This document shows positions 1 to 7,527 of a DNA stretch of 64,000 nt, one piece after another. Source of the DNA: Micromonospora sp. C28SCA-DRY-2 (GTDB taxonomy: Bacteria > Actinomycetota > Actinomycetes > Mycobacteriales > Micromonosporaceae); NCBI RefSeq assembly GCF_030519475.1, contig NZ_JAUMKD010000001.1, positions 186,001 through 250,000 of the forward strand, given 5' to 3'. Made by a program: the position numbers and the translations under genes. The notes under the pieces were generated by a model. It worked only from the letters and a program-made list of their open reading frames with translations, made no database searches and had not been told where the DNA came from. Position 1 is the stretch's first letter; the number at the start of each line of letters is the position of its first letter.

Positions 1-1
1 G

Positions 2-36
2 GCCGGGCTGCTGGCCCAACTCCGCGACGATTGCTG
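2..36 (+). CDS. possible 3' end of an upstream gene (partial)
   Basis: The first bases are open in frame 2 and read AGLLAQLRDDC before a TGA stop at 34-36. The composition (Leu/Ala/Arg/Asp, GC-rich third positions) is normal for an actinobacterial C-terminus. The rest of the gene lies outside the window, so the family cannot be named. With only eleven codons this may be chance. Confidence 0.3.
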
Positions 37-155
37 ACCCCTTCGGTTCGACGAGTTCGTCGTCCCGCAGTTGACGCAGCAGGAACCGAAAAGGCTCCGA
101 TCACCGTGGGATCGTGGGCGGGTGTAGCGGCCTACCCACGTCCAGGCGCCGTCTC

Positions 156-1322
156 CTATTCGCCGGGGACGATCACCCGCGCGTGGTCGGGCAGCGAGGT
201 CAGCACCCGACGCCGGCCGGTGGCCGGGTCGGCGGCGACCAGCTCACCGCCGTCGGCGGCCCAGCGTTGCAGGAGGACCTCGGTGCCGGCGAGGCCGAGG
301 AAGCTCTCACCGTCGCCACCGCCGGGCGCCAGGAGGTCGATCCGGCCGGCCGGTCGACCGGAGCGCAGATCGACCCCGACCAACGTCATGGGCGGCACCG
401 CCCGCGCCCCCTCCGGCTGGCCGGTCGGGAGGTCCTCCGCCGGGGTGACCAGAGCCCACACCGCCGGCGGATCGCCGCCGCCGCGCACGAGCGGGACGAG
501 CGCGTTGCGGACGTCGTCGGGACCCACCTGGTGGGTGGTGGCGAGCGACACCGAGCGAGCCGCCCGGCCGTTGACGTCCTGAATTGCGATGGTGAGCTGG
601 CGGTGCGGCCGGGCGTTCGGGCCGACGTCGAACTCCGCGGTGGCCAGTTCACGCCCGTCCAGGAACGCCAGCATCCGGCGGGCCGGTGTCCCGCGTAACG
701 CCAGCGGGCGCAGTTCCCCGCCCGGCAGGGTGAAAGCCGCGTACGCCTCGCCGTCGCCGGAGGGTTGCCTGAGCAGCAACGCCCGTCCGTCTGTCGACCA
801 CTGCCCTAACTCGTATCCGGGCGGGATGGCCCGCTCGGTGATCCCGGTGAGGTCGCGGATCCACCACTGCCCGTCTCGCCGCTGGGCGAACCACCGCCCG
901 TCCGGGGAGAGCGCCTGACTGAACGCGCCCCTGGTGGCCACCAGCCCGACGCCGAATTGTTCACCGGCGGCGGTCACCAGGTACATCGGCCGCCGAGGCC
1001 AGGCGCCGGTCGCCACGTCGAAGCCATCGGGGTCGTCGATCTGGTAGAGCAGGGCTCCCCGTCCCACGGCCCGGTCGATGGGAAGGTTGGCCGGGGCGGC
1101 CGGCGGCAGCAGCCGGCCGGGCAGCCCGGCGAGAAGTTCCCGGGCCGTGACCGGGGCGGCGACCTCGGCGGAGGCCGGCGACCGGGTGGCGCTCGTCCGC
1201 CAGACCGTTACCCCGGCGGCCCCGCCGACCAGCGCCCCGGCCAGCGCGACCGCCAACCATCCCCGAAGCCGGTGCGCTCCCGGCGGCGTAACGGGTGCCG
1301 GTCCCGGTGCCGTGGATTCCAT
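156..1322 (-). CDS. membrane-anchored beta-propeller (WD40-like) hypothetical protein
   Basis: Protein of 388 aa. The reading frame stays open further upstream, but the ATG at 1322 (MESTAPG) is chosen because a GGGGG ribosome-binding site lies just before it and a single membrane segment (LAVALAGALVGGAAGVTVW) follows about 18 residues later. The rest should lie outside the membrane. It contains repeating strands of the type LSPDGRWFAQRRDGQWW and DGRELATAEF, which resemble TolB/WD40-like propeller blades. No catalytic motif was seen. Its role is unknown; a cell-surface binding or sensing protein is a guess. It is transcribed alone, away from the Lrp gene next to it. Confidence 0.7.
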   Translation of the reverse strand: MESTAPGPAPVTPPGAHRLRGWLAVALAGALVGGAAGVTVWRTSATRSPASAEVAAPVTARELLAGLPGRLLPPAAPANLPIDRAVGRGALLYQIDDPDGFDVATGAWPRRPMYLVTAAGEQFGVGLVATRGAFSQALSPDGRWFAQRRDGQWWIRDLTGITERAIPPGYELGQWSTDGRALLLRQPSGDGEAYAAFTLPGGELRPLALRGTPARRMLAFLDGRELATAEFDVGPNARPHRQLTIAIQDVNGRAARSVSLATTHQVGPDDVRNALVPLVRGGGDPPAVWALVTPAEDLPTGQPEGARAVPPMTLVGVDLRSGRPAGRIDLLAPGGGDGESFLGLAGTEVLLQRWAADGGELVAADPATGRRRVLTSLPDHARVIVPGE

Positions 1323-1507
1323 CGTCGTGCCCCCGATCTTGGCGTCCTGCCCGCGCACAGCAGACGGGAGTTGTACCGGACCGTCAACGGCCCGGTCGAA
1401 CCCGGCTCCCGATCGAGGCCCAATCGTGATCTTCGGGGATCTCAGGCTCAGTGGCGACCAGCTCGGCGGTAGACGCGTTGACCACGTCAGCGTCGCTGCT
1501 GGCCTGC

Positions 1508-1611
1508 TCAGTCCCAGTCCGCTGGCGCCGCTTCGGCGGCCCAAGAATCCGGCGGCGGAGGCGTCAGGAACAGCCGGACCCGCTCAGCCTGCTCGACAAC
1601 AGCAGCGTGAC
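1508..1611 (-). pseudogene. 3' gene relic directly after the Lrp gene
   Basis: Between the stop of the Lrp gene and 1508 the minus strand reads an open frame whose translation looks like a genuine C-terminus (VVEQAERVRLFLTPPPPDSW, then acidic residues and a stop at 1508-1510). Codon third positions are GC-rich. There is no start codon of its own, so it looks like the tail of a gene truncated by recombination. I do not recognise the family. The remaining intergenic bases (1323-1507) show nothing further. Confidence 0.3.
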
Positions 1612-2100
1612 TCAGCCGTCGGTCGGGATCCACGCGGCGATGTCGACGTCACGTGGGTGTACGGGTTCGGAGAGGACGACGCCGGTGGTGGTGTCGCCCA
1701 GTTCGGTGAGGCGCTCGATGACCTGCTCCAGGTGCTCCGCGTCCCGCACCGCGATGGTCAGCTCGTAGCAGTTGTGCCCGGTGACGTGGACGCAGGAGAG
1801 CACGTGCCCGATGGCGAGCAGCTGCTCACGCACCCCCCGGGAATTGCGGACGGAACGGTGCCGGGGACGCAGGGACACGTGGGCGCGCAGGCCCAGCCCG
1901 AGCCGGGCGAGGTCGAGGTGGACCCCGTAGCCCTTGATGACGCCGGAGTCCTCGAGGCGCCGCATCCGCTCGGCGACCGCCGGGCGGCTCAGCGACACGC
2001 GGCGGCCCAGCTCGGCGACGCTGATCCGGGCGTCACGGGAGAGTTCACGGATGATCGCGAGATCCGCGGCGTCCCACGATGACGATCTGTCGGCAGCCAA
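1612..2100 (-). CDS. Lrp/AsnC family transcriptional regulator
   Basis: Protein of 162 aa with the full Lrp layout. An N-terminal winged HTH (about 10-65, AIIRELSRDARISVAELGRRV with recognition helix SLSRPAVAERMRRLEDSGVI) is followed by an alpha-beta RAM effector domain (about 75-150). The start is TTG at 2100, with GGAG about ten bases upstream. It is divergent from the zinc alcohol dehydrogenase at 2192 with 91 bp between them, and such pairs are usually regulator and target. The ligand is probably an amino acid or related metabolite, but the sequence does not say which. Confidence 0.9.
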   Translation of the reverse strand: MAADRSSSWDAADLAIIRELSRDARISVAELGRRVSLSRPAVAERMRRLEDSGVIKGYGVHLDLARLGLGLRAHVSLRPRHRSVRNSRGVREQLLAIGHVLSCVHVTGHNCYELTIAVRDAEHLEQVIERLTELGDTTTGVVLSEPVHPRDVDIAAWIPTDG

Positions 2101-2177
2101 GGGGGATCAGCTCCTTATCGACGGTCGATGCGCGCTGATGCCGTCGAAGTGGCATGGGCGAAGGGTCCGCTGCAGCC

Positions 2178-2183
2178 TACTGT
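2178..2183 (+). promoter_or_regulatory. -10 box of a probable leaderless promoter
   Basis: TACTGT lies 8 nt before the ATG of the alcohol dehydrogenase and there is no Shine-Dalgarno sequence, so transcription probably starts at or next to the start codon. No clear -35 is visible. Confidence 0.45.
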
Positions 2184-2191
2184 CATCCACC

Positions 2192-3220
2192 ATGAAGGCG
2201 ACGGTCCTGCGCGAGGCTGGCTGGGTGGACGTCATCGACGTCCCCGACCCGATGATCGAGCATCGTGGTGACGCCGTGGTGAGGGTGTCCCTGGCGGCCG
2301 TGTGCGGATCCGATCTCTGGCCCTACCGGGGCCAGGAGTCGTTCACGCCCGGCGATCGCATGGGGCACGAATGGATCGGGGTTGTCGAGGAGGTCGGCGC
2401 GGACGTCGCTCGGGTCCGGCCGGGCGATCTCGTTCTGGCCCCGTTCGCCTTCGCGGACGGAACCTGCCCCGCATGCCGTGACGGCTGGTTCACCTCCTGC
2501 CCTGCCGGCGGCTTCTGGGGTGGTGGCAACGGCGGGGGTCAGGCCGAGGCCGTCCGCGTGCCGTTCGCCGACGCGACGCTGGTCCCGGTGCGTACGGATG
2601 CTGACGCGGAGCTGGTGCGCCGACTGCTGCCGCTGACCGACGTGATGGCGACCGGCACGCACGCCATCGCGCTGGCCGGCGTCCGGCCGGGTGTGACCGC
2701 CGTCGTCCTGGGCGACGGTGCCGTCGGGCTCTGCGCAGCGCTCGCCGCGCGCCGTGCAGGAGCGGCACGGATCATCCTCGTCGGCCGTCACCCCGACCGG
2801 AGCGCTCTCGCCACACGGATGGGGGCGACTGATGTCCTCGCCGCCGACGACCCGGCGACCGTCGGCCTCATCCGGGAGGCGACCGAGGGTGGCGTACCGG
2901 GCGTCGCCGAATGCGCAGGGACGCAGTCCGCCCTCGACCTCGCGATCGACCTCGTCCGGCCGGGCGGCACGATCGGCTCCGTCGGCGTACCCAACGGCGT
3001 GGACCGGGTCGACCTCTACCGGCTGTTCCGCCACAACATCACCCTGAGGGCCGGGGTCGCCCCGGCCCGCCGTTACCTGGAGCCCCTCCTTGCCGACGTC
3101 CTCGCCGAGCGGCTGGACCCGTCACCCGTCTTCTCGGCCGAGGTCCCCCTCGATGCCGTCGCCACCGCCTACCAGGCCATGGCCACCCGCCAGGCAGTCA
3201 AGATCGCCATCCGGCCTTGA
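2192..3220 (+). CDS. zinc-dependent medium-chain alcohol dehydrogenase
   Basis: Protein of 342 aa, the normal length for the family. The GroES-like N-terminal domain carries the catalytic zinc ligands Cys38 (AVCGSD) and the His of GHEWIGVVEEVG. The lobe CPACRDGWFTSC supplies three of the usual four structural-zinc cysteines, the first being replaced, so that site may be partial. The Rossmann part has VVLGDGAVGLCAALAARRAG, a GxGxxG-type nucleotide motif. It should oxidise an alcohol or polyol, or reduce an aldehyde, with NAD(P)(H) in the cytoplasm; the substrate is unknown. The ATG at 2192 is preferred over in-frame upstream starts because the family begins MKA. The GNAT gene follows after 26 bp. 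Confidence 0.88.
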   Translation: MKATVLREAGWVDVIDVPDPMIEHRGDAVVRVSLAAVCGSDLWPYRGQESFTPGDRMGHEWIGVVEEVGADVARVRPGDLVLAPFAFADGTCPACRDGWFTSCPAGGFWGGGNGGGQAEAVRVPFADATLVPVRTDADAELVRRLLPLTDVMATGTHAIALAGVRPGVTAVVLGDGAVGLCAALAARRAGAARIILVGRHPDRSALATRMGATDVLAADDPATVGLIREATEGGVPGVAECAGTQSALDLAIDLVRPGGTIGSVGVPNGVDRVDLYRLFRHNITLRAGVAPARRYLEPLLADVLAERLDPSPVFSAEVPLDAVATAYQAMATRQAVKIAIRP

Positions 3221-3246
3221 CCCGATACGACCCGAGGAGTCGCACG

Positions 3247-4233
3247 ATGCACCAGGAACTCGAGCCCGACTACCCGATCCTGACGCCACGGCTGGCGCTG
3301 CGGCCGCACCGTACCGACGACCTCGACGACCTGCTCGAATTCCACGGCGATCCCGAGGTGGTGCGATTCCTTCCGTGGCCCCTCCGCGACCGGGCGGCGA
3401 CGAACGCCGCGCTCACCGCCAAGCTGGATCAGGCGACCCTCACCGAGCCGGGCCAGTGGCTGGTGCTCGCCGTGGAGCTGCGCGAAACGAAGACCGTGAT
3501 CGGCGAGATCCTCCTGAAGTGGGCCAGCGCCGAGCACCGGCAAGGAGAACTCGGCTTCGTCCTCGCGCGCGCCCACCAGGGCAAGGGGTACGCCGCGGAA
3601 GCCGCCGCCGCGATGCTGCGCCTGGGCTTCGAGGACCTGGGCCTGCACCGCATCACCGCGGTGTGCGTCGAGGGCAACATTTCCTCGGCCCGCCTCCTGC
3701 GACGCCTGGGCTTCAGCCAGGAAGCGCGGCTGGTCGACGACATCTGGTTCAAGGGCGGCTGGGCCACCCGGCTCCTCTTCGCGTTGACCGAGGACGCCTG
3801 GCGGACGCCTGCGACGACCGGCAGGGACCGGGAGGAGATCGACGCCCTCATCCGCTGCTACTTCGACGCCTTCACCTCCGGTTCCGGAGTCGACGAACGC
3901 ATGGCGGCACTGCGCGACGCGATGCTGCCTGGAGCCATCATCGTCCGAACGTGCGGGATGGCTCCCGCGGTGTACGACGTCGACGCGTTCATCGAGCCGC
4001 GGCAAGCCATGCTCACCGACGGCACGCTGACCGACTTCAAGGAAGAAGCCCGGTCGGGCCGGCTGGACCTGTTCGGCGACATCGCGCAGTGGTTCGGCAG
4101 GTACGCCAAACAGGGCCGCATGAACGGTGCCCCCCACACCGGCGGCGGGATGAAGTCGATCCAGTTCGTGCGCACCGACGCCGGCTGGCGCATCAGCGCG
4201 GCCGCATGGGACGACGACCGCCCGCAGCGATAG
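3247..4233 (+). CDS. GNAT N-acetyltransferase fused to an NTF2-like domain
   Basis: Protein of 328 aa with two domains. Residues about 10-180 form a RimJ/RimL-type GNAT acetyltransferase: the opening LTPRLALRPHRTDDLDDLLE, the acetyl-CoA loop ARAHQGKGYAAEA, and the C-terminal NISSARLLRRLGF are diagnostic. Residues about 195-325 resemble an NTF2/SnoaL-like or DUF4440 domain (EEIDALIRCYFDAFTSG, later FVRTDAGWRISAAAW). RimJ-type enzymes acetylate protein N-termini or small amines; the NTF2 fold often makes a small-molecule pocket. The start at 3247 lies just after a GGAG, 26 bp downstream of the alcohol dehydrogenase, so the two may be co-transcribed. A strong terminator follows at 4310. Confidence 0.85.
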   Translation: MHQELEPDYPILTPRLALRPHRTDDLDDLLEFHGDPEVVRFLPWPLRDRAATNAALTAKLDQATLTEPGQWLVLAVELRETKTVIGEILLKWASAEHRQGELGFVLARAHQGKGYAAEAAAAMLRLGFEDLGLHRITAVCVEGNISSARLLRRLGFSQEARLVDDIWFKGGWATRLLFALTEDAWRTPATTGRDREEIDALIRCYFDAFTSGSGVDERMAALRDAMLPGAIIVRTCGMAPAVYDVDAFIEPRQAMLTDGTLTDFKEEARSGRLDLFGDIAQWFGRYAKQGRMNGAPHTGGGMKSIQFVRTDAGWRISAAAWDDDRPQR

Positions 4234-4282
4234 GCAAATGGTCGACAGCTTCGTGGCGGGCGGCATCGCTCCTGACGAGACA

Positions 4283-4296
4283 GCGAGATGTCTCGC
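4283..4296. repeat. short inverted repeat before the terminator
   Basis: GCGAGA and TCTCGC are perfect arms around a 2-nt centre. It may be an extra hairpin or a regulator site. No role can be assigned. Confidence 0.3.
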
Positions 4297-4309
4297 AACT
4301 CGCTCGTGA

Positions 4310-4344
4310 CCGCCCTGCCCCGGGGATTTCCCGGGGCAGGGCGG
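4310..4344. terminator. strong intrinsic hairpin terminator
   Basis: A perfect 15-bp GC-rich stem (4310-4324 with 4330-4344) closes a 5-nt loop, GATTT. It lies 77 nt after the GNAT fusion gene and upstream of the PHP gene, both on the plus strand. There is no T-tract, which is usual in actinobacteria. Confidence 0.8.
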
Positions 4345-4510
4345 CGATCAGCACGAGGCCGGCTGGGTGGAGGGATGCGCGATTGGCGTCGCGACTGCCC
4401 GACGAGGAGGTCCGCCACGGAGCCGCTCGCGGCGCGCCGCACCCGTGATCGTTTGGCTACGATGCCCAGGATGGCGGGGATGGGAACACGCGGGGAAGGT
4501 AGCTGAGGCG

Positions 4511-5488
4511 GTGTTTCCGCCTGGGCGTGTGGCCGGACGGGGACGCGGATGGTACCGGGGCGACTGTCACGTGCATTCGCGGCGCTCGCACGGGGGTGAG
4601 CTCACGCCCGAGCAGCTCGCAACCGCCGCTCGTGAGATCGGGCTGGATTTCATCGCCGTCACCGAGCACAACACCGTGGACACCCATGGCGCCTGGGGCG
4701 ATCTCGCTGACGACCTGTTGGTGGTCCTCGGCCAGGAGGTCGTCACCCATACCGGACATTGGCTGGCGCTCGGTCTGGCGCCCGGTCAGGTGGTCGACTG
4801 GCGCTACGGCGTTCGTGACGGCCTGGTCGACCGAGCTGTGGACCAGGTCCATCAGGCCGGCGGTCTCTGCGTCGCCGCCCACCCACACGCTCCGTACCCG
4901 TCCGGCTCTTTCATGTATCCGTTCGAAGGATTCGATGCGGTCGAGGTGTGGAACGGGCTCTGGAGTTCGGACCTGCCCTGGAACGCCGACAACGAGGCGG
5001 CGGTAGCCGAGTGGGGTCGCGCTCTGGCGGCCGGGATACACCAGGGGCGTTGGCGTCCCGCGGTGGGTAACAGTGACGTACATCTGCGAGGTCAGCTCGG
5101 AGTTCCGCAGCTGGTCGTGCGGGCCGAGGACCTCGGCACCCGCGCCGTGCTCGCCGGGATCGCGGCCGGACACAGCTGGATTGCCGAATCGGCAGCGGTT
5201 CGGTTGACGTTCACGGCCTGCGCGGGCGACCGCACGGTCGGGATCGGTGAGCAGCTGGACACCTGCGGGGCGCCGGTCGTGGCACGGGTACGGGTGACGG
5301 GTGTGCCAGACGGCACGATGAGCTTCCACACCGATCGCGGCGTGGTGCACCGCGACGTGTTGCCCCGTGCGGGCGCAGGCAGGGTGGAGTGGTCCACGAG
5401 CGCCAGCGAGTCGATGTTCATTCGTGTCGAGGTACGCCATCCCACCGGGCACATGGCGGCAATGACCAACCCGATCATCTTGATGTGA
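4511..5488 (+). CDS. CehA/McbA-type PHP-domain metallohydrolase
   Basis: Protein of 325 aa from a GTG at 4511; an upstream in-frame ATG at 4367 is less likely because it would place the metal motif unusually far in. Metal-binding PHP motifs appear in order: HVHS at residues 20-23, TEHNT, GQEVVTH with TGHW, AAHPHAPYP, and GNSDVH. This set matches the CehA/McbA branch of the PHP superfamily, whose members hydrolyse phosphoesters or carbamate-like bonds with two or three metal ions. About 100 residues at the C-terminus form a beta-rich domain. There is no signal peptide, so it should be cytoplasmic. It stands alone after a terminator. The substrate is unknown. Confidence 0.82.
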   Translation: MFPPGRVAGRGRGWYRGDCHVHSRRSHGGELTPEQLATAAREIGLDFIAVTEHNTVDTHGAWGDLADDLLVVLGQEVVTHTGHWLALGLAPGQVVDWRYGVRDGLVDRAVDQVHQAGGLCVAAHPHAPYPSGSFMYPFEGFDAVEVWNGLWSSDLPWNADNEAAVAEWGRALAAGIHQGRWRPAVGNSDVHLRGQLGVPQLVVRAEDLGTRAVLAGIAAGHSWIAESAAVRLTFTACAGDRTVGIGEQLDTCGAPVVARVRVTGVPDGTMSFHTDRGVVHRDVLPRAGAGRVEWSTSASESMFIRVEVRHPTGHMAAMTNPIILM

Positions 5489-5671
5489 GAGCACGTCGGC
5501 GTGCCTCCGCGGCGGAAGCCCTTGAGGCCGTCGTCAGCCAACGGTCGTCGATCGGGGGCGAGCGCCTCGGCGATCGACGCCATCAGGCGGAGGTTCGCAG
5601 TCCGGCCGCCGTACCGACCACGACCATCTGCCCCAGCGCCAGGCGGTGTGGACGGCGCAGGCGGGGGGCTG

Positions 5672-6079
5672 TCAGTCGATGACGGCGGTGGCCTCCACCT
5701 CGACCAGCAGGTCCGGCTCGCCGAGCGCGGCAACACCGATCAGCGTGATCGGCTTGACCGGGTCGATCCCCAGCCTCGCGGCCGCCCGGGACACACCCTC
5801 GCCCAGTGCCGGCATCTTGTCCGGCGACCAGTCCACGACGTAGATGGTCAGCTTCGCCACGTCGTCGAAGGAGCTGCCGATCCCAGCGAGGGCGGTACCG
5901 ACATTGAGGTACGCCTGCTCGACCTGGGCGGCCAGATCTCCCTCGCCGACGGGGTTTCCGTCGGCGTCGCGGGCGACCTGCCCGGCCAGGAACACCAGCC
6001 GGGATCCGGTGGCGATCGACAACTGCCGGTACACCTCTGGCTTCGGCAGTCCGTCGGGGTTGACCAGCTCCACGGCCAT
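5672..6079 (-). CDS. RidA family (YjgF/YER057c/UK114) protein
   Basis: Protein of 135 aa, the normal RidA length. The ATG at 6079 has GGAG seven bases upstream; the longer in-frame ATG lacks a ribosome site. Family features include LSIATGSRLVFLAGQVARD, the QVEQAYLNVGTALAGIG helix and the closing LLVEVEATAVID. RidA enzymes deaminate reactive enamine/imine intermediates, but subfamilies that lack the key arginine act otherwise, and the terminal motif here (no IEVECIA-type Arg partner visible) leaves the activity open. It is divergent from a TetR gene whose palindrome at 6117 lies in the shared promoter, so it is probably the regulator's target. The 183 bp between it and the PHP gene hold nothing I can name. 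Confidence 0.88.
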   Translation of the reverse strand: MAVELVNPDGLPKPEVYRQLSIATGSRLVFLAGQVARDADGNPVGEGDLAAQVEQAYLNVGTALAGIGSSFDDVAKLTIYVVDWSPDKMPALGEGVSRAAARLGIDPVKPITLIGVAALGEPDLLVEVEATAVID

Positions 6080-6116
6080 GACCACTCCATCCGTCAGACA
6101 CAAGATCGATGGCTAA

Positions 6117-6133
6117 ACATAGCATCGCTATGT
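6117..6133. promoter_or_regulatory. TetR operator palindrome
   Basis: ACATAGC-ATC-GCTATGT is a perfect 7-3-7 palindrome midway between the divergent RidA and TetR genes. It directly abuts a TAATGT hexamer (6133-6138) that lies 6 nt before the TetR ATG. Binding there would block both promoters. Confidence 0.7.
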
Positions 6134-6144
6134 AATGTGCCACC

Positions 6145-6771
6145 ATGGCCAGGACCAAAGACCCTGCGATCTGTACGCTGTTGATCGAGCGGGCCGCGCA
6201 GATGCTCCGAGCCCGCGAGCCGGTCACGCTGCGCTCGATCGTCGCGGGTACCGGCGTGTCGACCATGGCCGTCTACACCTACTTCGGCGGGATGGACGGC
6301 TTGTGGCGAGCGACGCGTCAGGAAGGATTCACTCGATTGGCCGCCAGGCTGCGAGCTGTCCCGCTATCCGCAGACCCGGTACGAGACCTCGCCGCCCTCG
6401 GGGCGGCGTACCTCTCCAACGCCCTGGTCAACCCCGACCTCTACCGCGTGATGTTCGACGCCGGGTTCGAGCTGGAAGACCCCGCAGCCGCGGACGCAAC
6501 GCTGCATTGTCTCGTGACCACCATCCAGCGCGCCAAGGAGCTCGGGCGGTTCCGCCCCGACGCGGACCCGTTGGCCCTGGCCACGCAGAGCTGGGTGATC
6601 GGCCACGGCCTGGTGTCCCTGGTGACCACCGGTCCACTGGAGCGCCAGGCGCTCGACCACGGCGCGCCCATGCTCACCGCGTTGTTCATCAGCTACGGCG
6701 ATGAACCAGACGCCTGCCGTCGCTCGGTCGAACTCGGCTGGCACCCGTACCCTCACCCCAGCGACCCTTGA
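6145..6771 (+). CDS. TetR/AcrR family transcriptional regulator
   Basis: Protein of 208 aa. The N-terminal HTH (about 10-55) reads LIERAAQMLRAREPVTLRSI, then TGVSTMAVYTYFGGMDGLW, the classic TetR recognition helix ending in YxYF. The C-terminal half matches the TetR_C_33/WHG-type ligand domain (ALVNPDLYRVMFD, GHGLVSLVTTGPL). It probably represses itself and the divergent RidA gene through the palindrome at 6117-6133. The start has no Shine-Dalgarno sequence but a TAATGT box 6 nt upstream, so the mRNA is probably leaderless. The inducer is unknown. Confidence 0.9.
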   Translation: MARTKDPAICTLLIERAAQMLRAREPVTLRSIVAGTGVSTMAVYTYFGGMDGLWRATRQEGFTRLAARLRAVPLSADPVRDLAALGAAYLSNALVNPDLYRVMFDAGFELEDPAAADATLHCLVTTIQRAKELGRFRPDADPLALATQSWVIGHGLVSLVTTGPLERQALDHGAPMLTALFISYGDEPDACRRSVELGWHPYPHPSDP

Positions 6772-6778
6772 CATCCCC

Positions 6779-6841
6779 TCACCGGGCGGCCAGCAGCTCG
6801 AGAACCCCGATGGTCTCAACAGGGTTGGTCGACGTGCCGTT
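6779..6841 (-). pseudogene. 20-codon 3' gene relic
   Basis: Read on the minus strand, an open frame between two stops gives NGTSTNPVETIGVLELLAAR before its TGA at 6779-6781. This looks like a real protein C-terminus, not a chance frame, but a stop lies immediately before it and it has no start. It is probably what remains of a deleted gene. I cannot name the family. Confidence 0.3.
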
Positions 6842-7106
6842 TCATCGGCGCTGAGCAGCGGAGCCGTCCACTGACGTCCGCGCCGAGCGTCGCCCGCGAT
6901 CGGGTTGCCACGGCCTGCTGGGGGCGTAGCCGCGGAGAAAGGCGCCCTGCCCCGGACGCTCCACCCGAGCCGTCCTGAACCTCGTGACAAAGCTCAACGC
7001 CGACGACGGTCTTCGGCCATCGTGACCGGACAGACATCGAGGTGATGCTCGACCGACCATCCACGAAGCACCCACAAGGAGGTGTCACGCGGGTGACCCC
7101 ATGCGG
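6842..7106. other. non-coding stretch, no recognisable content
   Basis: Between the relic and the MerR gene the frames are short and have no family-like motifs. The minus-strand frame at 6816-7088 is rich in Arg, Ser and Gly and resembles noise. No strong hairpin was seen. Confidence 0.4.
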
Positions 7107-7469
7107 CTACATCTGTTCGGCAGCGGCACTGGCGGTAAGGAGATCGGCGAGGGCGGCCCTGGAGTTCTGGAGCGTGGAGATCTTACCGTCCAGCCGGCGG
7201 AGCTGTTCTTGCAGCGTCGGCGCCGCACAGTGCTCCAGTTCCGGGCCGGGTCCCTCGACGCAGGGCAGCACCTCGCGGATGACATTGGTGGGCAAGCCGG
7301 CGGCGAGCAGGGCCCTGATGTGACCGACCACGACCGGGGCGTCATCGTCATAACGACGGTGACCACCGCCGGCCCGGTGGGACGTGAGCAGTCCCTGCTC
7401 CTCGTAGTAGCGCAGCAGGCGTGGGCTGACCCCGGTCGCGCGCGCCAAGTCCCCGATCCTCATCGTCAT
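7107..7469 (-). CDS. MerR family transcriptional regulator
   Basis: Protein of 120 aa. The start MTMRIGDLARATGVSPRLLRYY at 7469 is preferred over an ATG six codons upstream because GGGGA lies before it and MerR proteins begin with this motif. The HTH is followed by EEQGLLTSHRAGGGHRRY, then a helix with Cys residues at about 73 and 84 (LPCVEGPGPELEHC) and a C-terminal coiled coil (LQEQLRRLDGKISTLQNSRA). It is divergent from the class IV aminotransferase gene, whose promoter has the wide spacer typical of MerR activation. The inducer is unknown; two cysteines are too few to assume a metal. Confidence 0.88.
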   Translation of the reverse strand: MTMRIGDLARATGVSPRLLRYYEEQGLLTSHRAGGGHRRYDDDAPVVVGHIRALLAAGLPTNVIREVLPCVEGPGPELEHCAAPTLQEQLRRLDGKISTLQNSRAALADLLTASAAAEQM

Positions 7470-7489
7470 GTGATCCCCGCCATCCACGC

Positions 7490-7521
7490 TTGAAACTCAC
7501 ATGGGTGTCAGATTCTACGTT
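7490..7521 (+). promoter_or_regulatory. MerR-type promoter with 19-bp spacer
   Basis: TTGAAA at 7490-7495 and CTACGT at 7515-7520 are 19 bp apart, the over-long spacer that MerR activators correct by twisting DNA. The spacer holds an imperfect dyad (CTCAC and GTGTC around ATGG). The downstream ATG at 7528 follows within 8 nt, so the transcript is probably leaderless. Confidence 0.5.
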
Positions 7522-7527
7522 GCTGGT

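Noticed and set aside
4283..4296. Operator palindrome GCGAGA-TG-TCTCGC
   Set aside because: It lies in a downstream region next to a terminator and is not near a start codon, so a regulator site is not supported; listed only as a repeat.
6816..7088. Minus-strand 90-aa frame
   Set aside because: No ribosome site, no family-like motif, biased composition; treated as non-coding.
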